From JACDHQ01 sp036401195 (GTDB lineage Bacteria > Gemmatimonadota > Gemmatimonadetes > Gemmatimonadales > Gemmatimonadaceae), in NCBI GenBank assembly GCA_036401195.1, contig DASWVQ010000006.1, positions 1 to 13,015 on the forward strand: a DNA stretch of 13,015 nt. The letters are read 5' to 3'. Numbering within the stretch: position 1 is the stretch's first letter; every line of letters starts with the position of its first letter. The notes under the pieces are model-generated. The model searched no databases. It saw nothing but the letters and a program-made list of their open reading frames with translations, and was not told the origin of the DNA. This document shows, piece after piece, positions 1 through 6,803 of the stretch. The position numbers were made by a program, and so were the translations under genes.

Positions 1-451
1 GGGAAGCATCTGCACCCCGGGCAGCGTCGGCGTGGTGAGCCGCTCGGGCACGCTCACCTACGAGGTGGTCTACCAGCTCACGCGCGCCGGGCTCGGGCAG
101 AGCACCTGCGTGGGCATCGGCGGCGACCCGATCAACGGCACGAACTTCATCGACTGCCTCCGCGCCTTCGAGGCGGATCCGGACACGAAGGCCGTGGCGA
201 TGATGGGCGAGATCGGCGGCACCGACGAGCAGGAGGCCGCGGACTTCGTCAGGCAGCACATGACGAAGCCGGTCGTCGGCTTCATCGCCGGCCAGACGGC
301 GCCCCCGGGGCGTCGCATGGGGCACGCGGGCGCGATCATCAGTGGTTCCGCAGGAACCGCTGCCGAGAAGATCGCCGCCTTCGAGGCCGCCGGCATGGGC
401 GTCGCCAAGCGCCCCAAGGATTTCGTCGAGCTGCTCAAGGCCCGCGTGTAG
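1..451 (+). CDS. sucD: Succinyl-CoA ligase (ADP-forming) subunit alpha, C-terminal part
   Basis: This is the alpha subunit of succinyl-CoA synthetase, which interconverts succinyl-CoA and succinate with nucleotide phosphorylation in the TCA cycle, working with SucB/SucC-type beta subunits in the cytoplasm. The gene enters from upstream of the window: the reading frame is open from base 2 (GSICTPGSVGVVSRSG...), and the ATG at 32 lies inside the conserved VVSRSGTLTYE segment, so it is not the start. Visible family signatures are GQSTCVGIGGDPINGTNF, the MGEIGG stretch, and RMGHAGAI, whose histidine (codon 323-325) is the residue phosphorylated during catalysis in this family. About 149 codons are present, roughly the C-terminal half of a ~290-residue protein. 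It ends with TAG at 449-451. Intact sucC would be expected just upstream, but that is an inference. Confidence 0.96.
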   Translation, partial: GSICTPGSVGVVSRSGTLTYEVVYQLTRAGLGQSTCVGIGGDPINGTNFIDCLRAFEADPDTKAVAMMGEIGGTDEQEAADFVRQHMTKPVVGFIAGQTAPPGRRMGHAGAIISGSAGTAAEKIAAFEAAGMGVAKRPKDFVELLKARV

Positions 452-475
452 TCGTCCTGAGCGCAGCGAAGGACC
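452..475. repeat. Short hairpin repeat of a widely dispersed intergenic type
   Basis: Immediately after the sucD stop, GTCCT (454-458) pairs with AGGAC (470-474). Two inner GC dinucleotides pair around a GCA loop, and GA/GA internal mismatches sit between the stems. Read in frame on + it encodes VLSAAKDL, and in another frame PERSEG. I recognise both words from spurious 'hypothetical proteins' in many genomes, which suggests a dispersed repeat; that is recollection, not a search result. It could terminate or stabilise the sucD transcript, but no T-tract follows, so a classical rho-independent terminator is not supported. Confidence 0.6.
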
Positions 476-497
476 TGGCCCGGCGCCGAGTGCCTGC

Positions 498-1769
498 ATG
501 AGCGATGCTCGCCGCCGGCCAGGCAACGACACGTGGCTCCTGGCGCTCGTCGCCGGGGGCCACGTGCTCCTTTTCGCCTGGTTCTTCCCGCACGTCTGGA
601 CGATGCGCAACTCCGGCATCGGCCTCTTCTTCGACTACGGCTCGCGCATCGTGCACGGCGCGCTGCCGTATCGCGACTTCGCCGCCGAGTACCCGCCGCT
701 CGCGATGGGGCTCTTCGCGGCCCCGCGGCTGGTCGCCTCTACCCTCGCGCGCTACTTCACCGCCTTCGTCGCGACGCTCCTCGTCGCCGACCTGCTGGCC
801 CTCGGCGGCGTCGCCGCCGCGGCGCGGGCGTCCGGCGCGAGCGTCGTCCGCGCCACCGGCGCGTACACCCTGGCGCTGCTCGCCATCGGGCCGATCGCGA
901 TCCACCAGTACGACCTCGTCCCCGCCGTGGCGACGCTCGGGGCCCTCTGGTGCGCCGCGCGCGGCCGTCCGGCGGGGGCTGGGGCGCTCCTCGCCGCCGG
1001 CGTCCTGCTCAAGGCGTGGCCCCTCCTCGTCGTGCCGGTGCTCCTGACCTGGTACCTGCGCGACCGGGAATGGAACAGTGCGTGGCGGGGGGCGGGCGGG
1101 GCATTGGCGGTCGCGGTCGCGGTGCTCCTGCCCTGGCTCCTGGGGGGCCCGGGAAGCCTGGCCCGCATGGTGGGATACCACGCCGGTCGCGGGCTCCAGG
1201 TGGAAAGTAGCTACGCGAGCGTGCTGCTCGCCCTGCACGCGCTCCGGGGCGGGGCCGCCCCGCTCGCATTCGCCGCCGGCTCGTGGAACGTGGCGGGGGG
1301 CGTCGCCGGCGCCCTGGCCGCCCTCTCCGGCCCGGTCATGGGGGTGGCCGTCCTCTCCGCGGTCCTCCTCGCCTGGCGTCGCCTTCCCCCGGGGCGGCCG
1401 GGGATCGCCTGGCTCGCCCACGCCACGCTGCTGGTCCTGCTCGCCGCGCTCCTCGCGAGCAAGGTCCTCTCGCCCCAGTACCTCCTCTGGCTCCTCCCCT
1501 TCGTGGCGGTCGCGTCCGCCGCGGCGCCCCCCCGGGCGGGAGGGGCCATTCTCGGGCTCTTCGTGGTGATCGGCGCCCTGACCCACTACGTTTTTCCAGC
1601 GCACTACGCGCAGCTGCTCGGGGGCTCCACCTCCGCCACGCTCGCGCTGCTGCTGCGGAACGTCCTCCTCGCCCTCCTCGCCGCCCTGGTGGCCGCGACG
1701 CGATGGCCGGGGGAGGGCGCCCCCACACGACACCAGGAACCACGACCATGGCCGGCAACTACACCCTGA
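498..1769 (+). CDS. Polytopic membrane protein, GT87/DUF2029-like glycosyltransferase
   Basis: A 423-residue, strongly hydrophobic protein with roughly ten membrane segments, for example near residues 13-32, 88-108, 121-150, 160-186, 200-216, 279-294, 308-335, 348-366 and 378-400. Segments resembling GT87/DUF2029 (GT-C fold, polyprenyl-phosphate-sugar-dependent) enzymes are a periplasmic-loop-like DYGSRIVHGALPYRDF followed by EYPP (residues 46-67), HQYDLVP (136-142), LKAWPLL (171-177), ESSY (236-239) and SPQYLLWLLP (325-334). The likely role is transfer of a sugar, often mannose, from a lipid carrier at the membrane; the substrate is not predictable. The ATG at 498 was chosen because it precedes the first hydrophobic segment. 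The frame stays open back to 342, but that extension runs through sucD and the 452-475 repeat. No clear Shine-Dalgarno is visible. The 3' end overlaps ndk by 22 bases. Confidence 0.8.
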   Translation: MSDARRRPGNDTWLLALVAGGHVLLFAWFFPHVWTMRNSGIGLFFDYGSRIVHGALPYRDFAAEYPPLAMGLFAAPRLVASTLARYFTAFVATLLVADLLALGGVAAAARASGASVVRATGAYTLALLAIGPIAIHQYDLVPAVATLGALWCAARGRPAGAGALLAAGVLLKAWPLLVVPVLLTWYLRDREWNSAWRGAGGALAVAVAVLLPWLLGGPGSLARMVGYHAGRGLQVESSYASVLLALHALRGGAAPLAFAAGSWNVAGGVAGALAALSGPVMGVAVLSAVLLAWRRLPPGRPGIAWLAHATLLVLLAALLASKVLSPQYLLWLLPFVAVASAAAPPRAGGAILGLFVVIGALTHYVFPAHYAQLLGGSTSATLALLLRNVLLALLAALVAATRWPGEGAPTRHQEPRPWPATTP

Positions 1770-2176
1770 CCATCATCAAGCCCGACGCCTTCAACGGCGG
1801 CAAGGCCGGGAAGATCATCGCCCTCCTCGAGGAGAAGGGCTTCGTCGTGCGCGCCGCGCGCGTCATGCACCTCACGAAGGACCAGGCGGGAGAGTTCTAC
1901 GCGATCCACCGCGAGCGCCCCTTCTACGGCGAGCTGGTGGAGTTCATGACCAGCGGCCCCTGCATGCCGATGGTGCTGGAGAAGGGCGACGCGGTCGCCG
2001 CGCTCCGCGAGGCCATCGGCGCGACCGACCCGGCCGAGGCCGCGGCCGGCACGGTGCGGAAGCTCTACGCCGAGTCCAAGGGGCGGAACGCCATCCACGC
2101 GTCGGATTCGGACGAGAACGCCAGCCGCGAGGCGCGGTTCTTCTTCGCCGAGACCGAGCTCCTGGCGGCGCGATAA
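1748..2176 (+). CDS. ndk: Nucleoside diphosphate kinase
   Basis: NDK transfers the gamma phosphate from ATP to other (d)NDPs through a phosphohistidine and balances nucleotide pools in the cytoplasm. The 142-residue product matches the usual bacterial length of about 135-145. It starts with the family's TLTIIKPDAF segment, has HRERPFYGELVEFMTSGP (residues 54-71), GATDPAEAAAGTVRKLYA (91-108), and the active-site block NAIHASDSDENA with catalytic His117. Small departures from consensus (NAIHASDS instead of the common NAVHGSDS; RKLYA where RxDFG/RKDFG is frequent) do not remove known catalytic residues. The ATG at 1748 fixes the N-terminus at the usual position but lies inside the end of the upstream membrane-protein gene, so translational coupling is plausible. 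ndk next to sucCD would be a sensible metabolic pairing, because NDK uses the nucleotide triphosphate made by the ligase. Confidence 0.97.
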   Translation: MAGNYTLTIIKPDAFNGGKAGKIIALLEEKGFVVRAARVMHLTKDQAGEFYAIHRERPFYGELVEFMTSGPCMPMVLEKGDAVAALREAIGATDPAEAAAGTVRKLYAESKGRNAIHASDSDENASREARFFFAETELLAAR

Positions 2177-2189
2177 GGCCTGGCCTCTC

Positions 2190-2302
2190 GGGGCTGGGGC
2201 CTGGGGCCTCGGGGGGGAGCGGGACTGGGGAACGGGGAGGCGCAGCCCCCGGTTCCCTGTGCCCCGTTCCCCCCCAGGCCCCAGGCCCGAGGCCCCAGCC
2301 CC
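2190..2302. repeat. G-rich imperfect inverted repeat with G-quadruplex potential; possible ndk transcription terminator
   Basis: Fourteen bases after the ndk stop begins a striking G-run tract, mirrored by a C-run tract. GGGGCTGGGGCCT (2190-2202) is perfectly complementary to 2290-2302, and GGGGAACGGGG (2227-2237) to 2262-2272, leaving an apical segment of about 24 bases (2238-2261). Between these blocks the arms pair only in shifted registers. On + the runs at 2190-2193, 2196-2199, 2203-2206 and 2211-2217 satisfy a four-tetrad quadruplex pattern with loops of 2, 3 and 4. The C-runs in 2262-2302 give the same on the - strand. A very stable hairpin right after a stop codon could end the ndk transcript, but there is no U-tract. 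Confidence 0.75.
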
Positions 2303-2319
2303 TCCGCGAAGCGGAAGGC

Positions 2320-2348
2320 TTGATAACTCCAATGGCCCCAAGTAGTTT
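2320..2348 (+). promoter_or_regulatory. Putative sigma-70-type promoter for the yceD-rpmF-plsX-fab operon
   Basis: TTGATA at 2320-2325 is one base from the TTGACA -35 consensus. A 17-base spacer leads to TAGTTT at 2343-2348 as a weak -10. The stretch is conspicuously AT-richer than its surroundings and lies between the G-rich hairpin and the first gene of the operon. The -10 ends only 8 bases before the ATG at 2357, so the transcript would start at or near the start codon. The TAGTTTCC string resembles motifs ahead of acpP and kdsB. A 5-bp hairpin with a GAA loop (2303-2315) sits just upstream. Confidence 0.5.
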
Positions 2349-2356
2349 CCAAGGTT

Positions 2357-2878
2357 ATGTTGTCCTTTGACATTCGGTCGCTCCGCGAGCAGGCGGTCAG
2401 CGTCGACGCCGATCTCGAGGCGACCGATCCGGTCTGGCAGGAGGGGGATCCCCGTCCCGCCGACTCGGTGCACGTGTCCGGCCGCCTCGCGGCGGCCGGC
2501 CCCGATCGGTTCTACTGGCACGCGCACATCGCCGGCGAGGCGGTGGCCGAGTGCCGGCGGTGCCTCACCGAGGTCCGGCAACCGGTGGAGGAGGAGCTCC
2601 ATCTCGTCTTCGCGGAAGCGGAGGGAGAGGGCGCCGACGACCCGGATGTCTACCTGATCGATGCTGGCGTTCGTGAGCTCGACCTGCGCCCCGCCATTCG
2701 CGAGGAGTGGATGCTCGCGGCGCCGACGTACCCGCTGTGCCGGCCGGACTGCAAGGGGTTCTGTCCCCGCTGTGGTGCCAACCGGAACGACGGGCCCTGT
2801 TCCTGTCCTCCCGCGACCGATTCGCGCTGGGACGCGCTGCGCTCCACCGGCAGCACGTCCGGCGACGAGTCGCGTTGA
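2357..2878 (+). CDS. YceD/DUF177 family protein
   Basis: This 173-residue protein belongs to the DUF177/YceD family, which in most bacteria is encoded directly upstream of rpmF and the plsX-fab genes, as here. Its biochemical role is not firmly settled; links to large-ribosomal-subunit/23S rRNA maturation have been proposed. Visible features are a central CRRC (residues 66-69) following the beta-rich N-terminal half, and a cysteine-rich C-terminus, CRPDCKGFCPRCG then CSC (Cys128, 132, 136, 139, 148, 150), which is the typical conserved tail and looks like a metal site. The ATG at 2357 gives the expected N-terminus. AAGG lies only 2 bases before it, too close to act as a Shine-Dalgarno, which with the promoter position suggests leaderless initiation. 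A TTG at 2360 would be the alternative start. Confidence 0.88.
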   Translation: MLSFDIRSLREQAVSVDADLEATDPVWQEGDPRPADSVHVSGRLAAAGPDRFYWHAHIAGEAVAECRRCLTEVRQPVEEELHLVFAEAEGEGADDPDVYLIDAGVRELDLRPAIREEWMLAAPTYPLCRPDCKGFCPRCGANRNDGPCSCPPATDSRWDALRSTGSTSGDESR

Positions 2879-2899
2879 CCATTCACGCTCGAGAAAACC

Positions 2900-3082
2900 A
2901 TGGCCGTCCCGAAGCGCCGCACCTCCAAGCGGAAGAAGCGCGCCCGCAACACCCACAAGACCGCGCCCGCGGTTGCCGTCCAGGCGTGCCCGAAGTGCGG
3001 CGCCCCCAAGCGCCCCCACCGGGTGTGCGGGGAGTGCGGCTTCTACGCCGGTAAGAGCCGAGTCGCCGCCAGGGAAGCCTGA
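2900..3082 (+). CDS. rpmF: 50S ribosomal protein L32
   Basis: bL32 is a small protein of the large ribosomal subunit. The 60-residue product has the diagnostic MAVPKRRTSKRKKRARNTHK N-terminus and a four-cysteine zinc ribbon (Cys30, Cys33, Cys43, Cys46; CPKCG...CGECG), so this is the zinc-binding (C+) form rather than the cysteine-less zinc-independent paralogue. It lies 21 bases after yceD and 2 bases before plsX, the standard yceD-rpmF-plsX arrangement that couples ribosome and membrane-lipid synthesis in many bacteria. The start at 2900 is fixed by the family's MAVPK sequence. The upstream GAGAAAA is only a weak ribosome-binding site. Confidence 0.97.
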   Translation: MAVPKRRTSKRKKRARNTHKTAPAVAVQACPKCGAPKRPHRVCGECGFYAGKSRVAAREA

Positions 3083-3084
3083 CC

Positions 3085-4098
3085 TTGGCGCGGATCGCGT
3101 TGGACGCCATGGGGGGCGACTTCGCCCCCCAGGCGACCGTGGCCGGGGCGCTCCTTGCCCTGGCCGATCTCGATCCGTCGCACTCGATCCAGCTCGTCGG
3201 GCCCACCGCCCGGGTCGAGGAAGCGCTCGCCGCCGCCCTGGCGGGTGACTGCGCCGCCCTCGCCCCGCATCGCGACCGGATCGAGCTCGTGGAGGCGCCC
3301 GACATCGTCGAGATGTCGGAAAAGCCCAGCGCCGCCCTCCGCGGGAAGCCCAACAGCTCCATGATGCTTGGCCTCCGGCTCCAGCCGGAGGGCAGGTCCG
3401 ACGCGTTCGTCTCCGCCGGCAACACCGGCGCCCAGATGGCCGGCTCCATGGTGATCCTCAAGCTCCACGAGGGTCTCTCCCGCCCGGCCATCGCCACCGT
3501 GTTTCCCACCGCCAAGCACCCGGTCGTCGTCCTCGACTCGGGGGCGAACGTCGACTGCTCCGCCCAGGAGCTGGTCCAGTTCGCCCGCCTCGGCGCGGTC
3601 TACGCCGAGGACGTCCTCGGCCGCCGCAACCCCGGCGTCGCCCTCCTCAACATCGGGGAGGAGGAGGAAAAGGGGAGCGTCGTCGCCAAGGAGGCGCACC
3701 AGCTCCTCAAGGCCGCCGGCGTCAACTTCCGCGGCAACGCGGAGGGACGCGACATCCTCCGCGGCGAGAACGACCAGGGCGACGTCGACGTCGTCGTCTG
3801 CGACGGCTTCGTGGGGAACGTGGTCCTCAAGTTCTACGAGTCGGTCGCCCCCCTCCTCGTCGGGACCCTCGTGACGGAGGGAATGGACGGGGCGAAGATC
3901 ATGCACGCCCTGCGTCACCTCGACTACGCCGAAGTCGGCGGAGCGCCCCTCCTCGGGGTGAAGGGGGTGAGCATCATCTGCCATGGCAAGTCGAATCCGC
4001 GTGCGATCCAGAACGCCTGCAAGGCGGCGGTCCGCGCGGTGGAATCGCGAATGAACGAGCATATCGGCAGGCGGCTTGCCGAGGGGAACGCCGCATGA
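3085..4098 (+). CDS. plsX: Phosphate acyltransferase PlsX
   Basis: PlsX converts acyl-ACP and inorganic phosphate to acyl-phosphate, the donor PlsY uses for the first acylation of glycerol-3-phosphate; it acts peripherally at the inner membrane. The 337-residue length is normal. The N-terminus reads ARIALDAMGGDFAP, matching the family's conserved IAxDAMGGD(x)AP. Further typical blocks are FVSAGNTGAQMAG, VVLDSGANVDC, GRDILRG and VVCDGFVGNVVLKFYE. Translation must begin at the TTG at 3085-3087: the family motif begins only two codons later, and no ATG/GTG fits. An AGGGA at 3071-3075 lies at suitable distance. The stop overlaps the fabH start (ATGA, 4095-4098), so translational coupling is expected. 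TTG initiation may keep PlsX output below that of its neighbours (inference). Confidence 0.97.
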   Translation: MARIALDAMGGDFAPQATVAGALLALADLDPSHSIQLVGPTARVEEALAAALAGDCAALAPHRDRIELVEAPDIVEMSEKPSAALRGKPNSSMMLGLRLQPEGRSDAFVSAGNTGAQMAGSMVILKLHEGLSRPAIATVFPTAKHPVVVLDSGANVDCSAQELVQFARLGAVYAEDVLGRRNPGVALLNIGEEEEKGSVVAKEAHQLLKAAGVNFRGNAEGRDILRGENDQGDVDVVVCDGFVGNVVLKFYESVAPLLVGTLVTEGMDGAKIMHALRHLDYAEVGGAPLLGVKGVSIICHGKSNPRAIQNACKAAVRAVESRMNEHIGRRLAEGNAA

Positions 4099-5090
4099 AG
4101 CGCCCCATCGCCCACGTCGCCGGCACCGGCCGCGGCGTCCCGAAGAAGGTCATGACTAACCATGACTTCGCCGCCCTCGGCATCGAGACCAGCCACGACT
4201 GGATCGTCGAGCGCACCGGCATCGTCTCCCGCTACATCTGCGGCGAGGGGGAGACGACCACGACGATGGCCGCCGATGCCGCCCGCGCCGCGATGGCGAA
4301 GGCCGGCGTGCAGCCCGGCGAGATCGACGTCATCGTCCTGAGCACCGCCACCCCCGATCGCCTCCTCCCGGCCACCGCCGTGGACCTCCAGGCGGAGCTG
4401 GGCGCCACCCGCGCCGCCGCCTTCGACGTGGGCGCCGCCTGCACCGGCTGGGTGTACGGCGTCACCGTGGCCGAGGGGATGATCATGAACGGCACCGCCG
4501 AGGTGGCGCTCGTGGTCGGCGCGGAGAAGATGAGCTCCATCGTGGACTGGCAGGACCGGTCCACCTGCGTGCTCTTCGGCGACGGCGCGGGCGCCGTGGT
4601 GCTCCGCCGCAACCGCGCGGGCACCCAGAAGGGGATCCTCAGCACCTTCATCCGCAGCGACGGCACCCTCGCCGAGCTGCTCTACCGCCCCGGCGGCGGC
4701 GCGTCGATCCCCTTCACGGAGGCCGTCCTCATGGACCGGAGTCACTACGTGAAGATGGCGGGGCGCGAGGTGTTCAAGCACGCGGTGCGCTCGATGGCCG
4801 AGGCCTGCGACCGCGCCCTCGACGCGGCCAAGCTCACCGGCAGCGACATCGACGTGCTCATCCCGCACCAGGCCAACGTGCGCATCATCGAGGCGACGGC
4901 GAAGCACGCCAACATCTCGATGGACAAGGTCTACGTGAACGTGGACCGCTACGGCAACACGTCGTCCGCGTCGATCCCGATCGCGCTCAGCGAGCTGGAT
5001 GAGCAGGGGAAGCTCACCGAGGGAACGACCGCGTTGATGGTCGCCTTCGGCGCGGGGTTCACCTGGGGCTCGATGGTCGTCCGCTTCTGA
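4095..5090 (+). CDS. fabH: Beta-ketoacyl-ACP synthase III (KAS III)
   Basis: FabH starts fatty-acid synthesis by condensing acetyl-CoA (or a branched acyl-CoA) with malonyl-ACP. The 331-residue product carries the complete Cys-His-Asn triad: Cys116 in FDVGAACTGW, His258 in IPHQANVRI and Asn288 in YGNTSSASIP. An N-terminal WIVERTGI segment and the C-terminal GAGFTWGS block are also typical. The ATG at 4095 overlaps the plsX stop by 4 bases and is preceded by GAGGGGAA (4081-4088) as ribosome-binding site. fabD follows after 2 bases. Primer specificity (straight versus branched chain) cannot be decided from the visible residues. Confidence 0.97.
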   Translation: MKRPIAHVAGTGRGVPKKVMTNHDFAALGIETSHDWIVERTGIVSRYICGEGETTTTMAADAARAAMAKAGVQPGEIDVIVLSTATPDRLLPATAVDLQAELGATRAAAFDVGAACTGWVYGVTVAEGMIMNGTAEVALVVGAEKMSSIVDWQDRSTCVLFGDGAGAVVLRRNRAGTQKGILSTFIRSDGTLAELLYRPGGGASIPFTEAVLMDRSHYVKMAGREVFKHAVRSMAEACDRALDAAKLTGSDIDVLIPHQANVRIIEATAKHANISMDKVYVNVDRYGNTSSASIPIALSELDEQGKLTEGTTALMVAFGAGFTWGSMVVRF

Positions 5091-5092
5091 CC

Positions 5093-6031
5093 ATGCACGT
5101 CGTCCTGCTCTTTCCCGGCCAGGGATCCCAGAAGCCCGGCATGGCGCGCGACCTCGCGGACGCCTTCCCCGCGGCGCGCACCGCCCTCGACGCGGTCGAC
5201 GCCGCGCTCGGCGTCCCACTCTCGACCCTCATGTTCGAGGGGCCGGAGGAGGAGCTCACGCGCACGCACAACGCGCAGCCCGCGCTGCTCGCGCACGGGG
5301 CCGCGGTGTGGCACGTGGTGGGCGCCGCCCTCGCGAAGCATGTGGTGGCCGCCGCCGGGCACTCCCTCGGCGAGTTCACCGCCTACCACGCCGCCGGCGC
5401 GCTCGGGCTCGAGGACGCCGCCCGCCTGGTGCGCCGGCGCGGGGAACTGATGTTCGCCACCGGCGAGCAGCGCCCCGGCGCGATGGCCGCAATCCTCGGC
5501 GAGCCCTCGCGGCGCATCGAGGCGATCTGCGAGGAGGCCAGCGAGAGTGCCGGCCTCGTCGTCCCCGCGAACTACAACTGCCCCGGGCAGCTCGTCATCA
5601 GCGGCGAGGTGGCCGGCGTCGAGCGCGCGATGCAGCTGTGCAAGGACGCGGGAGCCAAGCGGGCGGTGCGGCTCAATGTGAGCGGTGCTTTCCATTCGCC
5701 ATTGATGGAGGCGGCCGTGGGCGGGCTCCAGGAGGCGCTGGCCGGCATCGAGTTCACGACGCCCGCCTTCCCGGTCTACTCGAACGTGACCGGCGAGGGG
5801 GTGCGCGAGGCCGGGCGCGCCCGCGAGGTGCTCCTCGAGCAGCTCACCAGCCCCGTGCGCTGGATCGACGAGGTGCGCGCCATCGCCGCCACCCACCCGG
5901 ACGCCCTGTACGTGGAAATGGGACCAGGGAGCGTGCTCTCGGGACTGGTGCGCAAGATCGCCCCCGAGGTGAAGACCATGACCTGCGGCACCGCGGCCGA
6001 AGTCGCCCAACTCCAGGAGCTCGTCGCCTGA
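5093..6031 (+). CDS. fabD: Malonyl-CoA:ACP transacylase
   Basis: FabD moves the malonyl group from CoA to the ACP phosphopantetheine arm, making the extender for FabH and FabF. The 312-residue protein begins with the family's LLFPGQGSQ. It has the nucleophile elbow GHSLGE (Ser91), a basic LVRRRGELM segment that binds the malonyl carboxylate (Arg116 or a neighbour), and SGAFHSPLM with catalytic His201. The start lies 2 bases after fabH and the stop shares a base with the fabG ATG (TGATG, 6029-6033), the usual tight fabH-fabD-fabG packing. No strong Shine-Dalgarno is seen, so translation probably depends on coupling to fabH. Confidence 0.97.
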   Translation: MHVVLLFPGQGSQKPGMARDLADAFPAARTALDAVDAALGVPLSTLMFEGPEEELTRTHNAQPALLAHGAAVWHVVGAALAKHVVAAAGHSLGEFTAYHAAGALGLEDAARLVRRRGELMFATGEQRPGAMAAILGEPSRRIEAICEEASESAGLVVPANYNCPGQLVISGEVAGVERAMQLCKDAGAKRAVRLNVSGAFHSPLMEAAVGGLQEALAGIEFTTPAFPVYSNVTGEGVREAGRAREVLLEQLTSPVRWIDEVRAIAATHPDALYVEMGPGSVLSGLVRKIAPEVKTMTCGTAAEVAQLQELVA

Positions 6032-6768
6032 TGCGCATCGACCTCACCGGGCGCGTGGCGCTCGTCACCGGGAGCACGCGCGGGATCGGCCGCGCCATCG
6101 CCGAGACGCTGGCCGGGGCGGGGGCGAAGGTCGCCGTCGTGGGCCGCGACCAGGGGAAGGCGGCGGAAGTCGCGCAGGCGATCGGCCATGGCGCCCAGGG
6201 GTTCGCCTGCGACGTGGCCGACCCGGCCTCGGTGACCGCCCTCGTGGAGGCGGTGGAGAAGGCCTTCGGCAGCGTGGACGTCCTCGTGAACAACGCCGGG
6301 CTGACCCGCGACAACCTGCTCCTCCGGATCAAGGACGACGACTGGGACGCGGTCCTGGACGCGAACCTGCGGGGGGCGTTCGTGGCGATCCGCGCCGCCT
6401 CGCGGGGGATGATGAAGCGTCGCTGGGGGCGGATCATCAACGTGGCCAGCGTCGTCGGGCTCATCGGGAACAAGGGGCAGGCGAACTATGCCGCGAGCAA
6501 GGCCGGGCTGATCGGGCTGACCAAGTCGGTGGCCAAGGAGCTGGCGTCGCGGAACATCCTCGCGAACGCCATCGCCCCCGGGTTCATCGAGACGGACATG
6601 ACGGCGGCGATGACCCCGGAGGCCCGGGGATCGCTGTCGCAGCAGATCCCGCTGGAGCGCCTCGGGGCGCCGGCGGACATCGCGGGGGCGGTGGCCTTCC
6701 TGGCCTCCGACTACGCCTCGTACATCACCGGGCAGGTGCTCGTGGTGGACGGCGGGATGGTCATGTGA
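6031..6768 (+). CDS. fabG: 3-oxoacyl-ACP reductase (SDR family)
   Basis: FabG reduces 3-oxoacyl-ACP to (R)-3-hydroxyacyl-ACP with NADPH, the first reduction in each elongation round. The 245-residue length is standard for a classical short-chain dehydrogenase. Cofactor motif TGSTRGIG (residues 13-20), NNAG (87-90), Asn112, Ser140, Tyr153 and Lys157 (YAASK) form the full catalytic set. PGFIETDMT and the C-terminal YITGQVLVVDGGM are typical of FabG rather than other SDRs. The start at 6031 is supported by AGGAG at 6015-6019 and by the overlap with the fabD stop. It closes the first block; a 73-base gap with a promoter-like site separates it from acpP. Confidence 0.96.
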   Translation: MRIDLTGRVALVTGSTRGIGRAIAETLAGAGAKVAVVGRDQGKAAEVAQAIGHGAQGFACDVADPASVTALVEAVEKAFGSVDVLVNNAGLTRDNLLLRIKDDDWDAVLDANLRGAFVAIRAASRGMMKRRWGRIINVASVVGLIGNKGQANYAASKAGLIGLTKSVAKELASRNILANAIAPGFIETDMTAAMTPEARGSLSQQIPLERLGAPADIAGAVAFLASDYASYITGQVLVVDGGMVM

Positions 6769-6797
6769 CCGCCTCGCCCTTCAGGACGGGCCTGCGC

Positions 6798-6803
6798 TAG
6801 ATT
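6798..6803 (+). promoter_or_regulatory. Putative -10 element upstream of acpP
   Basis: TAGATT, within the longer TAGATTTCC, lies 38 bases before the acpP start in the only substantial gap of the fab cluster. The identical nine-base string occurs 46 bases before kdsB, and a near match (TAGTTTCC) just before yceD. No convincing -35 is visible at 16-18 bases upstream. An additional internal promoter here would let acpP, needed in large amounts, be made above the level of the upstream enzymes. This rests on motif recurrence only. Confidence 0.4.

Noticed and set aside
1..100. Apparent deletion in SucD before VGVVSRSG
   Set aside because: The visible GSICTPG matches the loop directly preceding VGVVSRSG in the family; the preceding residues simply lie outside the window.
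342..497. Upstream extension of the GT87-like gene to the ATG at 342
   Set aside because: It would overlap sucD by 110 bases in another frame and read through the 452-475 hairpin repeat, giving a Pro/Ser/Arg-rich leader unlike a membrane-protein N-terminus.
435..1733. Long open frame of 432 codons on the - strand opposite the GT87-like gene
   Set aside because: Product is Arg/Gly/Glu/Pro/His-rich with no recognisable motif or membrane segments, while the + strand frame is a coherent membrane protein. This is an antisense shadow typical of very GC-rich DNA.
6769..6797. Terminator after fabG (GCCC...GGGC around 6777-6791)
   Set aside because: Stem of about 4 bp and no T-tract; too weak to call.
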